Positions 28,198 to 38,299 of a stretch of 64,000 nucleotides of DNA are shown piece after piece. A program made the position numbers and the translations under genes. The DNA is from Alicyclobacillus sp. ALC3. GTDB taxonomy: Bacteria > Bacillota > Bacilli > Alicyclobacillales > Alicyclobacillaceae. The notes under the pieces are model-generated. The model searched no databases. It was not told the DNA's origin and worked only from the letters and a program-made list of their open reading frames with translations. The DNA is taken from positions 186,001-250,000 of the forward strand of contig NZ_CP066784.1 in NCBI RefSeq assembly GCF_028751195.1, in the 5' to 3' direction. How positions within the stretch are numbered: position 1 is the stretch's first letter; every line of letters starts with the position of its first letter.

Positions 28198-29475
28198 TCA
28201 AAACAGTCGGGTTACATCTCGCACCGTAATCACAACCGCAAACAGCATCAAAAGCGCAAAGCCAACAAAATGAACCAGACCTTCTCGACGCGGGTCAAGC
28301 GCCTTGCCACGCACCATCTCCACGAGCATAAAGAGCAACCGGCCGCCGTCCAGGGCTGGAATGGGGAGCAGGTTGAACAAGCCGAGGTTGAGGCTGAGCA
28401 AAGCCGTGATCATCACGACTTGCCAGATGCCAGACTGAGCCTGTTGACTAATCACGTCGGCGATGCCAACGGGTCCAGATAGGTCCTGATACTGGTGGTG
28501 GGCCACGACCTGCCCGTACAAGTGCAGAGTCTGAACCGTATCCGTGTAGACCGCGGAAAAGCCGCTGCCTACCGCTCTCACGGGATTCTTCGTGACCGGT
28601 TCCATGACACCAACTTGCGGGATGTGCGCTCCAGCGTAGGTGACCAGTCGCGGTTTGACAACGATTGTTTTCGTAGCCCCCTGCCGGTCGACCACAATCG
28701 CCAGCGGCTGCGGCGGATTGCCTTTATCAGCCTGAATCACCCGGACCAATTGGATCCACGAAGAGACTGGCCGTCCGTTGACAGACTCCACTCGGTCGCC
28801 TTGCATCAATCCTGCCTGTGCAGCGGCTGAACCGGGGACAATCTGGCCGAGCGTCGGTGTGTTCAGGCCAATGCCATTGTGCATGTTGATGAGCGTGAAC
28901 AGCACACCGGCCAGCAAGAAGTTCATGAACGGCCCCGCCAGAATCACTGCGGCCCGTTGCCACAGCGGCTTGCCGAGCACTTGCTCATGCGGTTCGACGA
29001 TTGGAATCGAATTACGCGCGCTTGTCATCAACTTCGCATGCGGCTTGACCGGGTACGTCACCACCCCGTCCGCAGTGACTAACGTCATCTCCATGCGGTG
29101 CATCAAGTCAAGGTCTTTCAATGTAGCAACTTGTCCGTTGGGCAGGTCCGACGGCTCTCCGACTGCGGTAATCCGACCGTCCTCGTCGATCACGACAGCG
29201 AGCTCTTCTCCCTTTCGGAACAACGCGTCCTGCGGCAGTTCACCCGCCAGTTGGACCATACCACCGATGAGAAACAAGCGCACCGAGAACTCTGTCCCAT
29301 TACGAAACCAGCGCACGAGTTTGGGGCCAAACCCGATGGCAAACGCCGGCACGGCCACACCGGACTTTTTCGCCACGATGTAGTGACCATACTCGTGAAT
29401 CACGATGCTGACCACGAACACCAGGACAATTGCGACAATGGATTTGAGGACGCCCAATACGATCAACTCGTCCAC
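28198..29475 (-). CDS. rseP: Site-2 protease RseP/RasP
   Basis: Intramembrane zinc metalloprotease that completes cleavage of anti-sigma factors and clears signal-peptide remnants. The 425-residue protein has the zinc motif HEYGH at residues 27-31 inside the first membrane helix, a PDZ domain near 205-290 (IVPGSAAAQAGLMQGDRVESVNG, shown split here by fold), and the third zinc ligand in LPIPALDGGRL near 383, with further C-terminal helices. The GTG start is close to GGAGAAGGGCGG and overlaps the dxr 3' end by 13 bases. The dxr-rseP-proS order is conserved in Bacilli. Confidence 0.95.
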   Translation of the reverse strand: MDELIVLGVLKSIVAIVLVFVVSIVIHEYGHYIVAKKSGVAVPAFAIGFGPKLVRWFRNGTEFSVRLFLIGGMVQLAGELPQDALFRKGEELAVVIDEDGRITAVGEPSDLPNGQVATLKDLDLMHRMEMTLVTADGVVTYPVKPHAKLMTSARNSIPIVEPHEQVLGKPLWQRAAVILAGPFMNFLLAGVLFTLINMHNGIGLNTPTLGQIVPGSAAAQAGLMQGDRVESVNGRPVSSWIQLVRVIQADKGNPPQPLAIVVDRQGATKTIVVKPRLVTYAGAHIPQVGVMEPVTKNPVRAVGSGFSAVYTDTVQTLHLYGQVVAHHQYQDLSGPVGIADVISQQAQSGIWQVVMITALLSLNLGLFNLLPIPALDGGRLLFMLVEMVRGKALDPRREGLVHFVGFALLMLFAVVITVRDVTRLF

Positions 29476-30638
29476 CCGCCCTTCTCCATTATCCTATGAG
29501 CAGTCTTGCGCGCCCAATCATCCATCGCGAAAATGTCGTCCAAATCAGACGGCTGGCCTGACGCACAGACTGAAAGAACATCTTCTACCAGTTTCGCCAT
29601 TCCAAGAAACGTCATTCGCCCTTGCAAAAATCCTTCGACAGCGACTTCGTTTGCGGCATTCAACACACATGGCGCATAGCCGCCAGCACGCCCAGCCTCG
29701 AAGGCTAGGCGCAGACTTGGGAAACGCGCGGTATCCGGGCTCTCGAACGTAAGTTGCGACAACGCCGTAAAATCCAGACGTGGCCAAGAACTTTTCCGGT
29801 GTACTGGAAATGTAAGAGCGTACTGAATCGGCACTCGCATGTCCGGCGCTCCTAGTTGAGCGATCACTGACCCATCGGCGTACTCGACCATCGAGTGGAT
29901 GACGCTCTGCGGGTGGACGACTACGTCGATTTTATCATAAGCGGCCGCAAACAAATGGTGTGCCTCAATGACTTCGAGCCCTTTATTCATGAGGCTTGCG
30001 GAATCAACCGTGATCTTTTTGCCCATGACCCAATTGGGATGAGCAAGCGCAGCCTCCACACTAGCCTGTGCCAAGTCGGTGGGACTCCACGTGCGAAACG
30101 GCCCTCCCGAGGCAGTCAAAACATACCGCGTCACCTCAGACGCCGCCCCACCCTGCAGACACTGAAAAATCGCAGCGTGTTCGCTGTCTACAGGCACAAT
30201 TTGTGCGCCTTTGGAACGAGCAAACGGCATCACTAGGTCACCGGCCGCAACCAACGTCTCTTTGTTCGCCAGTGCTATTGTGGCACCCCGTGCAATCGCC
30301 AGCCAAGTCGGGCGCAGCCCGAGCGCCCCCACAATACCCGTGACCACTACGTCTGACTCCACCTCAGCCGCCTGACCCAAACCAACTTCGCCAACGCCGA
30401 ACTCAGGCAATGGGTCGAGATCCGATAACAATGCTCGCAACTGTGAGAGCGCAGTATCGTCTGCGACTGAGACAAACTTCGGTCGATGGCGACGCACTTG
30501 CTGCGCGAGTTTTTCAACGTTCTTTCCGGCAGCAAGCGCGACAACTGACCACTCGCCTGCCGACATGGACTCCACTACTGAAAGCGTGTTTGTGCCAATG
30601 ACTCCGGTTGACCCAAGTACAGTGAGAGTGCGCGCCAT
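29463..30638 (-). CDS. dxr: 1-deoxy-D-xylulose 5-phosphate reductoisomerase
   Basis: NADPH-dependent second step of the MEP isoprenoid pathway. The 391-residue product has the N-terminal GSTGVIGTNTLSVV nucleotide-binding motif, LANKETLVAAGDLV, PVDSEHAAIFQCL (metal-binding acidic residues), TASGGPFRT and the substrate motif GKKITVDSASLMNKGLEVIEA (positions about 205-225). The ATG follows GAAAGGGG. It sits between cdsA and rseP, with uppS two genes upstream, so isoprenoid precursor and carrier-lipid synthesis are cotranscribed. Confidence 0.96.
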   Translation of the reverse strand: MARTLTVLGSTGVIGTNTLSVVESMSAGEWSVVALAAGKNVEKLAQQVRRHRPKFVSVADDTALSQLRALLSDLDPLPEFGVGEVGLGQAAEVESDVVVTGIVGALGLRPTWLAIARGATIALANKETLVAAGDLVMPFARSKGAQIVPVDSEHAAIFQCLQGGAASEVTRYVLTASGGPFRTWSPTDLAQASVEAALAHPNWVMGKKITVDSASLMNKGLEVIEAHHLFAAAYDKIDVVVHPQSVIHSMVEYADGSVIAQLGAPDMRVPIQYALTFPVHRKSSWPRLDFTALSQLTFESPDTARFPSLRLAFEAGRAGGYAPCVLNAANEVAVEGFLQGRMTFLGMAKLVEDVLSVCASGQPSDLDDIFAMDDWARKTAHRIMEKGGWTS

Positions 30639-30664
30639 ACGTTCGACCCCTTTCTACTCAGTCG

Positions 30665-31459
30665 TCAGAAAAACCATCGAGCGTGAGCTACAGTGATGAA
30701 GAACAGGGCAAAGGGGGCGGCAAAGAGGAGACCGTCGACGCGATCGAGCATGCCACCGTGACCAGGCAGTAAGCGACCCGAATCTTTGACACCAGCCGAC
30801 CGTTTATAGGCAGACTCCACGAGGTCGCCAAGCTGCGAGATGACCGAGATGACGGCACCGAGCAGCGCAAGTGAAAGCACATGCGGCCTAGGCACGGAGA
30901 TGATGCCGACGATGACTGAACTAAGCGCCGCTGCTACAAATCCGGTGATTGCGCCGCTGACGGTCTTCTTTGGACTGATGTCCGGCCACAACTTGTTGCC
31001 CTTGAACAATCTGCCGCCAAAGTAGGCGGCTGTGTCTGTGGTCCACACTGCGATGAGCACCAGCCACAACCACATCTGGCCGTGCGGCAACGCCCGCAAC
31101 AGATCGAGCGACAGACCGCCGTATCCTATGTACAGTGCACCAACAAACGTAGTACCGGCCTGGGAAACCGTGACACGGTTCCGCCAGGCCACAGGGAACA
31201 ACAGCGTGATCGCAACCATCGTCTCTAGTGCAATCGGCAGGTGCCAGTACGGCCACCACTCAACCGCGATGATCACCAGATAGACCCACAGCGCGAGCGC
31301 ACTTTTCCATGTGGCACCGAGCATAACGGCGAACTCGCCAACGCAGATCACGGTCGCCACAAAGACAACCGCCTTCCAGACCCACACATCTCCAAACACA
31401 ATGGCGAGCAGGACGATAAGTCCCGCCAAAAAACCGCTCCAGATCCGCTGTGTCAGCAT
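30665..31459 (-). CDS. cdsA: Phosphatidate cytidylyltransferase
   Basis: Makes CDP-diacylglycerol, precursor of anionic phospholipids. The 264-residue integral membrane protein has about seven or eight hydrophobic segments and the CDS family signature near the C-terminus: KRSAGVKDSGRLLPGHGG followed by MLDRVDG, with the SPKKTVSGAITGF segment before it. The ATG has AGGTGGGG upstream. It is eight bases from uppS, the usual pairing. Confidence 0.94.
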   Translation of the reverse strand: MLTQRIWSGFLAGLIVLLAIVFGDVWVWKAVVFVATVICVGEFAVMLGATWKSALALWVYLVIIAVEWWPYWHLPIALETMVAITLLFPVAWRNRVTVSQAGTTFVGALYIGYGGLSLDLLRALPHGQMWLWLVLIAVWTTDTAAYFGGRLFKGNKLWPDISPKKTVSGAITGFVAAALSSVIVGIISVPRPHVLSLALLGAVISVISQLGDLVESAYKRSAGVKDSGRLLPGHGGMLDRVDGLLFAAPFALFFITVAHARWFF

Positions 31460-31467
31460 GTCCCCAC

Positions 31468-32235
31468 CTACTTCAGCCCACCAAATCTGCGCATTCGCCC
31501 GGTGTATTCTGTCAGGGCCTGCCGCAGCTGATCGCGGTCAAAATCCGGCCACAAGACGTCAGTAAACCACAGCTCAGCGTATGCAGCCTGCCAGATTAAA
31601 AAATTGCTCAGTCTGACTTCCCCACTCGTCCGAATCACCAAGTCTGGGTCAGGGAGCCCGTGTGTCGAGAGGTGTATCGCAAACTTGTCTTCGTCCAACG
31701 CGTCTGCATCCAGCACCCCTGCCGCCACTTCCCGCGCTACCGCGCGAACCGCCTCCACAACCTCAGCTCGACCACCGTAGTTGAGCGCAAAGTTGACTGT
31801 CATTCCGTCGTTGGTTTTGGTCCGTTCGAGAGTGCGCCTGACAGTCTCCTGAGTGTGCGTTGGAAGCTTTGTCGTATCTCCGATAAACCGAACCTGCACA
31901 CCGCGATCGACAAGCTCATCGATCTCTGACCGGAAAAACTCCTCTGGAAGCCGCATCAGGTACTCCACTTCCCCTTCAGGCCGTTTCCAGTTTTCCGTAG
32001 AAAACGCATACAGGGTCAGACACGGGATACCAAAGTCGTCGCACGCGCGAATCACTTCTCGCACAGTCTTCATACCTGCGTGGTGACCCGCAATCCGGGG
32101 GAGCCCACGACGATGGGCCCAGCGCCCATTTCCATCCATAATGATGGCGACGTGACGCGGCAGCTCACCCTGTGGCGCTTCGTTTTGGCCGTCTGCGCTC
32201 GCACTCTTGCGCCTTCTCCCGAATAAGTTGAGCAA
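31468..32235 (-). CDS. uppS: Undecaprenyl diphosphate synthase
   Basis: Cis-prenyltransferase producing the C55 carrier lipid for peptidoglycan and teichoic acids. Signature HVAIIMDGNGRWAHRRGLPR near residue 30 contains the catalytic Asp. LYAFSTENWKRP, NFALNYGGRAEV and DLVIRTSGEVRLSNFLIWQ follow. The start was put at a TTG with GGGAGGG six bases upstream (255 residues, beginning LNLFGRRRKS). An ATG eleven codons further upstream lacks a ribosome site. It is 57 bases after frr. Confidence 0.94.
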   Translation of the reverse strand: MLNLFGRRRKSASADGQNEAPQGELPRHVAIIMDGNGRWAHRRGLPRIAGHHAGMKTVREVIRACDDFGIPCLTLYAFSTENWKRPEGEVEYLMRLPEEFFRSEIDELVDRGVQVRFIGDTTKLPTHTQETVRRTLERTKTNDGMTVNFALNYGGRAEVVEAVRAVAREVAAGVLDADALDEDKFAIHLSTHGLPDPDLVIRTSGEVRLSNFLIWQAAYAELWFTDVLWPDFDRDQLRQALTEYTGRMRRFGGLK

Positions 32236-32291
32236 GCTGCACCCTCCCCGCGTGGCGGTTCGCAACATGTTACGAAGCAGGTCGATCCCTG

Positions 32292-32849
32292 TCAGATCTC
32301 GAGGACGTCTTGTTCCTTTGCCACCGTCATCTTATCGATCTCACCTACGTGTCGGTCTGTCAAGGCTTGCACCTTTTCCATCCCGCGCCGTACATCGTCT
32401 TCGGATACATCCCCGGCCTTTTCCGCTTTCTTCAGCTCGTCGTTGGCGTCGCGACGCACGTTTCTCACAGCAACCCGCGCTTCCTCAGCCATCTTCCGCA
32501 CCTGTTTCACAAGTTCCTGCCGACGTTGCTCTGTCAAAGCGGGGACAATCAGACGAATCACGGCACCATCGTTGTTGGGGTTGAGTCCCAAGTCAGATTT
32601 TTGGATCGCCCGTTCAATTTCTCCAAGCATCGACTTATCCCAAGGTGCAATCGTCAACATGCGTGGCTCCGGAGAATTCACGCTCGCAACTTGGCTGACA
32701 GGCATCTGCGAGCCGTAGTACTCAACGGTCACTTTGTCCAACATGGCCGGAGTCGCCCGTCCTGCTCGGACAGACGTGAGGTCGCGGCGCAACACCTCGA
32801 CCGCCTTTTGCATCCGTTCTTCCGCAGACTTCTGAATCTCGTCAAGCAC
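32292..32849 (-). CDS. frr: Ribosome recycling factor
   Basis: Splits post-termination ribosomes together with EF-G. The 185-residue length and the blocks [17 protein letters not shown] and [16 protein letters not shown] are typical, and the C-terminal helices of the three-helix bundle are intact. The GTG start overlaps the pyrH stop region by 8 bases and is preceded by GAGGAGG, indicating coupled translation. The order tsf-pyrH-frr is universal in Bacilli. Confidence 0.96.
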   Translation of the reverse strand: MLDEIQKSAEERMQKAVEVLRRDLTSVRAGRATPAMLDKVTVEYYGSQMPVSQVASVNSPEPRMLTIAPWDKSMLGEIERAIQKSDLGLNPNNDGAVIRLIVPALTEQRRQELVKQVRKMAEEARVAVRNVRRDANDELKKAEKAGDVSEDDVRRGMEKVQALTDRHVGEIDKMTVAKEQDVLEI

Positions 32850-33573
32850 GGATCGTCCTCCTCACATAAGTCCCGATGTTCTCTCCCATCACAGCCCGTA
32901 AGATGTTCCCTTGCTCTTGCAGCGCAAACACAATCAGTGGAATGTCATTGTCCATACACAGGGACGTAGCAGTCGAATCCATAACGCCAAGCCCTTTGTT
33001 GAGCACGTCGATAAACGTCAGTTCATCGTACTTCACCGCGTCTGGGTCGATCTGCGGATCCGCAGTGTACACACCGTCAACTCCATGTTTCGCCATCAAA
33101 ATCACTTCGGCCTCGATTTCTGCCGCGCGCAGGGCCGCTGTCGTGTCAGTGGAAAAGTACGGGTTGCCCGTGCCACCGGCAAAAATCACAACCCGCTTCT
33201 TCTCCAAATGACGAATCGCTCTGCGTCGGATATACGGCTCAGCCACCTGACGCATTTCAACCGACGTCTGCACTCGCGTGTCCACAGACAGTTTCTCAAG
33301 AGCATCCTGGAGAGCTAGCGCGTTCAACACCGTCGCCAACATCCCCATGTAGTCTGCAGTTGCGCGGTCCATCCCCTGGTTGCTGCCTACGGCACCACGC
33401 CAGATGTTTCCGCCCCCGACAACCACGGCGACTTCAACGCCGAGGCGAGCCACCTCGCCCACTTGTGCCGCGATGTCGTCGACCACCAGCGGGTCAATTC
33501 CGAACCCACGCTCGCCAGCAAGCGCCTCTCCACTCAGTTTGAGCACGACTCGTTGATACTTCGGTGTTGGCAT
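32842..33573 (-). CDS. pyrH: Uridylate kinase
   Basis: Hexameric UMP kinase giving UDP. The 243-residue protein has the N-terminal [33 protein letters not shown], the substrate motif [18 protein letters not shown] and a C-terminal [11 protein letters not shown] segment, all standard. The ATG follows GGAGG. A stable hairpin separates it from tsf. Confidence 0.96.
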   Translation of the reverse strand: MPTPKYQRVVLKLSGEALAGERGFGIDPLVVDDIAAQVGEVARLGVEVAVVVGGGNIWRGAVGSNQGMDRATADYMGMLATVLNALALQDALEKLSVDTRVQTSVEMRQVAEPYIRRRAIRHLEKKRVVIFAGGTGNPYFSTDTTAALRAAEIEAEVILMAKHGVDGVYTADPQIDPDAVKYDELTFIDVLNKGLGVMDSTATSLCMDNDIPLIVFALQEQGNILRAVMGENIGTYVRRTIRA

Positions 33574-33622
33574 ACTGCCATCCTCCGTCCTGTCTTCTCA
33601 CAAGGCTCGGGTCATGCGGGAA

Positions 33623-33643
33623 GGGGAACACCGAAGTGTCCCC
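33623..33643 (-). other. UUCG-capped hairpin between tsf and pyrH
   Basis: In the minus direction a GGGGACAC strand (33636-33643) pairs with GTGTTCCCC (33623-33631, one bulge) around a TTCG tetraloop. No T run follows. It probably stabilises the upstream tsf message or sets differential expression within the operon. Confidence 0.45.
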
Positions 33644-33651
33644 CGTCCAGC

Positions 33652-34302
33652 TTAGCGGCGCACCTGCGCCATGACTTCTGCCACGAAATCCGTCTCTTCC
33701 TTTTCAATCCCTTCACCGACCACAAACCGGGCGAAGCGGCGAACGGAGATTTTTTCGCCGATTTGTGCAATTTTCTCCTTCACCAACTGTTCCACCGTCT
33801 TGTCGGGTTCCTTGACGAACGGCTGTTCGAGCAAGCAGACGTCCTTGAAGAACTTGTCGATGCGTCCGTCCACAATCTTGTCCACGATGTTCGCGGGTTT
33901 GCCTTCGTTCAGTGTTTGCGCCCGCAAAATTTCGCGCTCTTTCTCAACTCTGTCCGCAGGCACTTCCTCGCGACCGACGTACTCTGGGTTTGACGCTGCA
34001 ATGTGCATTGCGATGTCTCGCACAAATTGTTTGAAGTTGTCCGTTTTGGCGACAAAGTCTGTCTCGCAGTTCACCTCTACCAGCACACCAATGCGACCAG
34101 CGCCGTGAATATACGCCTCGACTACTCCCTCTGCTGCAACGCGACCAGCCTTCTTCGAAGCCGATGCCAGACCTTTCTCGCGCAGAATTTCAGTTGCGCG
34201 CTCCATGTCTCCGTTCGCCTCTGTCAAAGCCTTTTTGCAGTCCATCATACCTGCGCCCGATGTTTCGCGCAGCTGTTTGACCATTGCCGCTGTAATTTCC
34301 AC
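33652..34302 (-). CDS. tsf: Elongation factor Ts, short form
   Basis: Nucleotide-exchange factor for EF-Tu. It has the N-terminal UBA-like domain ([29 protein letters not shown]) split over residues 9-37 and the core motif [11 protein letters not shown] near residue 80. At 216 residues it is shorter than B. subtilis Ts (293) and resembles the compact Thermus-type form lacking much of the second core subdomain. The C-terminal helix [21 protein letters not shown] is present, so it is not truncated. The GTG start follows CAGGAGGG. Confidence 0.95.
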   Translation of the reverse strand: MEITAAMVKQLRETSGAGMMDCKKALTEANGDMERATEILREKGLASASKKAGRVAAEGVVEAYIHGAGRIGVLVEVNCETDFVAKTDNFKQFVRDIAMHIAASNPEYVGREEVPADRVEKEREILRAQTLNEGKPANIVDKIVDGRIDKFFKDVCLLEQPFVKEPDKTVEQLVKEKIAQIGEKISVRRFARFVVGEGIEKEETDFVAEVMAQVRR

Positions 34303-34352
34303 AGTGTTCCCTCCTGTTGTCGAATCGCTCTTTCAAGTATGGGGCCTTCCAG

Positions 34353-34386
34353 AAAAAAGGTGACGAGGCGTAGCGCTCTCGTCACC
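34353..34386 (-). terminator. Intrinsic terminator/attenuator after rpsB
   Basis: GGTGACGAG (34359-34367) pairs with CTCGTCACC (34378-34386), followed by six T in the minus direction. It lies between rpsB and tsf and probably adjusts the S2 to EF-Ts ratio. Confidence 0.85.
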
Positions 34387-34449
34387 CCTCACCTCTGACG
34401 TCATTCCAAGTGGCTGAACGTGCCAAAGTTCGGCGTGCGCCCCCGCGAA

Positions 34450-35154
34450 TTACGCGGTGGTCTCGTCTTCGCCACCCTGTGCGCCTTCAAGCACAGCGTC
34501 GGCCATCTTTCCCGTCAGCAGCTTTACGGCGCGAATCGCATCGTCATTGCCTGGGATGATGTAGTCGATCTCATCCGGATCACAGTTGGTATCGACAATC
34601 GCGACAATCGGAATCCCGAGCTTCCGAGCTTCCGCCACCGCGATGCGCTCTTTGCGAGGGTCTATCACAAACATGGCGCCAGGCAACGACTTCATGCCTT
34701 TGATGCCACCAAGGAACTTCTCCAAGCGGTCTTTCTCCTTGCGCAAAAGAATAACTTCTTTTTTCGGCAAGACAGAGAAAGTTCCATCCTCCTCCATCTT
34801 CTCGAGGGTCTGCAACCGCGCGATACGCTTTTGAATCGTCGGGAAGTTGGTCATTGTGCCGCCGAGCCAGCGCTGATTAATGTAAAACATGTTCGACCGC
34901 AATGCCTCGTCGCGCACAGACTCTTGAGCCTGCTTCTTTGTGCCCACGAACAGCAAGGTTTTGCCGGAAGCAGACAGGTCACGCACAAAATTGTACGCCT
35001 CTTCAACCTTACGGACCGTCTTCTGCAAATCAATGATGTAGATTCCGTTGCGCTCTGTGAAGATGTACTTTGCCATCTTCGGATTCCAGCGACGGGTCTG
35101 GTGGCCAAAGTGCACCCCAGCTTCGAGCAGTTGCTTCATAGAAATGATCGCCAT
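34450..35154 (-). CDS. rpsB: 30S ribosomal protein S2
   Basis: Small-subunit protein bound near the 16S head-body junction. The 234-residue length and segments [22 protein letters not shown] (split over residues 7-28), [17 protein letters not shown] and [19 protein letters not shown] are typical. The ATG follows AGGAGG. It starts the rpsB-tsf-pyrH-frr-uppS-cdsA-dxr-rseP-proS-polC block and has its own promoter just downstream of hslU. Confidence 0.97.
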   Translation of the reverse strand: MAIISMKQLLEAGVHFGHQTRRWNPKMAKYIFTERNGIYIIDLQKTVRKVEEAYNFVRDLSASGKTLLFVGTKKQAQESVRDEALRSNMFYINQRWLGGTMTNFPTIQKRIARLQTLEKMEEDGTFSVLPKKEVILLRKEKDRLEKFLGGIKGMKSLPGAMFVIDPRKERIAVAEARKLGIPIVAIVDTNCDPDEIDYIIPGNDDAIRAVKLLTGKMADAVLEGAQGGEDETTA

Positions 35155-35281
35155 AGTAAACCTCCTGTGGTTTTTCCTCCGCCTGCATCCACTGCCCCGC
35201 CACCCAAGTTCCTCTCAGGCACCGACAGAGCATCCGCAAGCGTGTGTACTCCGCGAACAGCGGGCTGTCACACTGCACTCT

Positions 35282-35311
35282 AATATAACACAGTGGCTGG
35301 AAAGCAGGCAA
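35282..35311 (-). promoter_or_regulatory. Sigma-A promoter for rpsB
   Basis: TTGCCT (35306-35311) and TATATT (35282-35287) are 18 bases apart in the minus direction, about 120 bases before the rpsB ATG. The long leader could hold S2 autoregulatory structure, but none was resolved. Confidence 0.65.
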
Positions 35312-35347
35312 CCAAAGCTCCTGTCGCTTCCGCAGATTTCATGCCAC

Positions 35348-36736
35348 CTAGAGGATGAACTGACTGACATCGCGGTTGACCACGATTGACTGGAGTTTTT
35401 CATCGACATACTGCGGCGTGATGACAACCTCTTCGAGATGAACGTCCGGCGCTTCAAACGAAAGTTCCTCAAGAACCTTCTCCACTAAGGTGTGCAGGCG
35501 TCTGGCGCCAATGTCCTCGGTTTCCGCGTTCACCTGCGCCGCCATTTCCGCAATCCGCGTGATGGCCTCGTCGGTGAACTTCACCTGAATCCCTTCAGTC
35601 TGCAGAAGCGCTGTGTATTGTTTGAGCAGCGCATGCTGCGGTTCGCGCAGAATGCGGCCAAAATCCTCCGCGCTTAAACTCGTGAGTTCAACTCGAATCG
35701 GGAATCGACCCTGCAGCTCAGGGATGAGGTCAGACGGTTTGGAAATGTGAAAGGCACCAGCTCCGACAAACAATACGTGATCCGTCTTGACTGGGCCGTG
35801 TTTCGTGACAACCGTCGAACCTTCAACGATCGGCAGAATGTCACGCTGCACACCTTCGCGCGACACGTCAGGGCCACGGTGTTCACGGCCAGCAATCTTA
35901 TCCATTTCATCAATGAAGATGATCCCGTGGTTCTCCGCGCGGTGCACCGCTTCCGCAACTACGCTCTCCATGTCGATCAGCCTCTGTGCTTCCTCCTGAG
36001 TCAGCACCTGTCGCGCTTCGCGTACGGTCATCTTCCGCTTGCGGGTGCGCTTTGGCAGCAGGTTGCCCAGCATCTCCTGCAAGTTGCCCGCGCCTTCCGC
36101 ACCCATGCCCGGCATGAAGTTGAACGCCTGCGGAGTGGCTTGTTCCTCTACGTCCACTTCCACGAGGCGGTCTTCCAATTCGCCCATTTCCAGTTGCCGA
36201 AGGAGCCGCTTTCGTTCAGACCGCACACTCTCGGACGCGTTATCCGACTCGCTGGAGCCACTCATGCCGCCAAGCAACATCTCGAACGGATTGCGATTAT
36301 TTCTCTTCGCGTTCGGGTCAGGGACAAGCGCTGCCGCAATTCGTTCATTGGCGAGGTCCTGCGCATGGTCCTGTACCCGCAGAGCGTATTCAGCCTTGAC
36401 CATGCGAACCGCGGTTTCCACAAGGTCGCGCACCATCGACTCGACATCACGACCCACGTACCCTACTTCCGTGAACTTTGTTGCCTCCACCTTGATGAAC
36501 GGCGCACCGACGAGTCTGCTCAACCGCCGCGCAATCTCCGTCTTGCCAACGCCTGTCGGCCCAATCATCAGGATATTCTTTGGTGTAATCTCTTCCTGCA
36601 GTTCCGGCGGCAGTTTGGCACGACGTGTCCGATTTCGCAGAGCAATCGCCACCGCTCGCTTTGCCTGTTTCTGTCCGACAATGTACTTATCGAGTTCCGC
36701 CACAATCTGCGCAGGTGTGAGTTCGGCATTGGCCAC
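35348..36736 (-). CDS. hslU: ATP-dependent protease ATPase subunit HslU/ClpY
   Basis: AAA+ unfoldase that feeds substrates to HslV. The 462-residue product has the N-terminal [21 protein letters not shown], Walker [12 protein letters not shown] (near 57), the variable I domain (about 110-240), Walker [12 protein letters not shown] and the C-terminal docking peptide FIL. The GTG start follows GGGAGGCG. It is 64 bases after hslV. In B. subtilis codY and the flagellar operon follow, whereas here rpsB comes directly after. Confidence 0.96.
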   Translation of the reverse strand: MANAELTPAQIVAELDKYIVGQKQAKRAVAIALRNRTRRAKLPPELQEEITPKNILMIGPTGVGKTEIARRLSRLVGAPFIKVEATKFTEVGYVGRDVESMVRDLVETAVRMVKAEYALRVQDHAQDLANERIAAALVPDPNAKRNNRNPFEMLLGGMSGSSESDNASESVRSERKRLLRQLEMGELEDRLVEVDVEEQATPQAFNFMPGMGAEGAGNLQEMLGNLLPKRTRKRKMTVREARQVLTQEEAQRLIDMESVVAEAVHRAENHGIIFIDEMDKIAGREHRGPDVSREGVQRDILPIVEGSTVVTKHGPVKTDHVLFVGAGAFHISKPSDLIPELQGRFPIRVELTSLSAEDFGRILREPQHALLKQYTALLQTEGIQVKFTDEAITRIAEMAAQVNAETEDIGARRLHTLVEKVLEELSFEAPDVHLEEVVITPQYVDEKLQSIVVNRDVSQFIL

Positions 36737-36800
36737 TTGTACTCGCCTCCCCTGTCTTCTAGCAAATCCACAGCGCGCATGCGCCTATTACGTGCCCTAT

Positions 36801-37349
36801 CTACTCCCTAGTCAGGGACTCTACAACGATGTGGTCGTTTGTAAACACACAGATCTCTGAGGCGATTCGAAGCGCCTGTTCGGCAATGTGCGCGACGCCG
36901 AGGTCAGTATTGCGGTCCAGGGCGCGTCCCGCTGCGAGGGCGTAAGCTCCCCCAGACCCAATCGCGCAGACGCCATCGTCAGGCTCAATGACTTCGCCCC
37001 CGCCAGAGAGGATGAACAGGTGTTCCCGGTTCATACACAAAAGCATCGCTTCAAGCTTTTGCAGTACCTTGTCTGACCGCCACTCCTTGGCGAGTTCTAC
37101 CGCCGCTCGCTGCAGGTTCCCATGATATTCCTCGAGCTTTGCCTCAAACTTTTCAAACAGCGTAAACGCGTCAGCGACTGAACCCGCGAAACCGGCAACC
37201 ACTTCGCCGCCGTATAGCCTGCGCACCTTTCGTGCACCGTGTTTCATAATCATGCTGTTCCCGAGTGTAACCTGCCCATCCCCCGCCATCGCCGCTTCGC
37301 CATTTTTGAGGATCGCGAAGATGGTCGTTCCGTGCAGTTGCATCTCCAT
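36801..37349 (-). CDS. hslV: ATP-dependent protease peptidase subunit HslV/ClpQ
   Basis: Proteasome-like N-terminal nucleophile hydrolase paired with HslU. The 182-residue sequence has the conserved [40 protein letters not shown] and [16 protein letters not shown] blocks. The N-terminus is [12 protein letters not shown], so the residue pair TT expected at the mature N-terminus of HslV is preceded by a seven-residue stretch without the Ser-Ser found in B. subtilis CodW (MSSFHATTIF). A second ATG two codons in is also possible. Operon xerC-hslV-hslU is conserved. Confidence 0.95.
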   Translation of the reverse strand: MEMQLHGTTIFAILKNGEAAMAGDGQVTLGNSMIMKHGARKVRRLYGGEVVAGFAGSVADAFTLFEKFEAKLEEYHGNLQRAAVELAKEWRSDKVLQKLEAMLLCMNREHLFILSGGGEVIEPDDGVCAIGSGGAYALAAGRALDRNTDLGVAHIAEQALRIASEICVFTNDHIVVESLTRE

Positions 37350-37390
37350 CGTGCCTTCATCCCTCTCTACAGACGTTCAACCGCTCTGCA

Positions 37391-38299
37391 TCACGCTCTC
37401 GGGTGCGCCTGATGGTATACCTGCGCGAGTCGATCACGCGAGGTATGCGTATAAATCTGAGTCGTAGACAGACTCGCGTGGCCAAGCAGTTCTTGCACGA
37501 CCCGAAGGTCGGCACCGCCATCAAGCAAGTGCGTAGCAAAACTGTGTCGGAGTGCATGCGGACTGATGTGTGACAATCCCGCAACGCGACGAATGTGCAA
37601 GTCAAGAATGCGCCGTACGCTGCGGTCCGTCAACCGACCACCGCGGCGATTCACAAACAGCGCTTGCGCTGCAACCTTTCCGTTCGAGTCGACAAACACG
37701 TGCGCCGACCGCGCGTCTAGGTATCGGACCATGCTCTCAATTGCCTTGTGCCCGACAACCACATAGCGCTCTTTGCCGCCCTTGCCAAAGACGAGAGCTG
37801 TACCCTCCTGCAGCGACACATCCGACACATCAAGCCCTACGCACTCACTGACTCGAACCCCAGCAGCATAGAGAAACTCCAGCAGCGCTCGGTCGCGCAG
37901 TGACCACAAGTCTGTGCCACTAATGGACTCAAGCAACGCCTTGACTTCTTCAGGATAGTAGAAACTCGGCACCGGCTTCGGCTGTTTGGGCAAGGACAGC
38001 GCTCTGGCCGGATTCACCTCGAGCTCACCCTCGCGAATGAGAAAATCAAAAAAGCTGCGGTAGCAGGACAGTCGACGAGCGAGCGATGATTTTGCCAACC
38101 CGCGCTCGAGTTCTCCTGCCATGAAACTGCGCAGGTGCGACGGTCGTATCGCCTTTACATCAACCACACTAGTTTGACCCAGAAAGTTAACAAGAGCTTC
38201 GAGGTCTCGCCCGTACGCCTCCACCGTTCGGTTGGACGAGCCGCGAGTCATGGTGCGCTCTCGGAGAAAGGCATCTACAGCAAAGTCAAGGCCGTTCAT
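37391..38299 (-). CDS. xerC: Tyrosine recombinase XerC (CodV)
   Basis: Site-specific recombinase that, with XerD, resolves chromosome dimers at dif. It is 302 residues from the ATG at 38299 (GGAGTG upstream), with the SAM-like N-terminal domain (to about 95) and the catalytic domain holding [24 protein letters not shown] with the nucleophilic Tyr, and the first Arg in [10 protein letters not shown]. It overlaps trmFO by 14 bases and precedes hslVU, as codV does in B. subtilis. The chromosomal position argues against a phage integrase. Confidence 0.93.
   Translation of the reverse strand: MNGLDFAVDAFLRERTMTRGSSNRTVEAYGRDLEALVNFLGQTSVVDVKAIRPSHLRSFMAGELERGLAKSSLARRLSCYRSFFDFLIREGELEVNPARALSLPKQPKPVPSFYYPEEVKALLESISGTDLWSLRDRALLEFLYAAGVRVSECVGLDVSDVSLQEGTALVFGKGGKERYVVVGHKAIESMVRYLDARSAHVFVDSNGKVAAQALFVNRRGGRLTDRSVRRILDLHIRRVAGLSHISPHALRHSFATHLLDGGADLRVVQELLGHASLSTTQIYTHTSRDRLAQVYHQAHPRA

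Noticed and set aside
28148-28200. T-box upstream of proS
   Set aside because: Only a 50-base gap with one hairpin, and no T-box consensus sequence.
34420-35283. 287-codon plus-strand ORF covering rpsB
   Set aside because: rpsB on the other strand is unmistakable and the plus ORF has no start signal.
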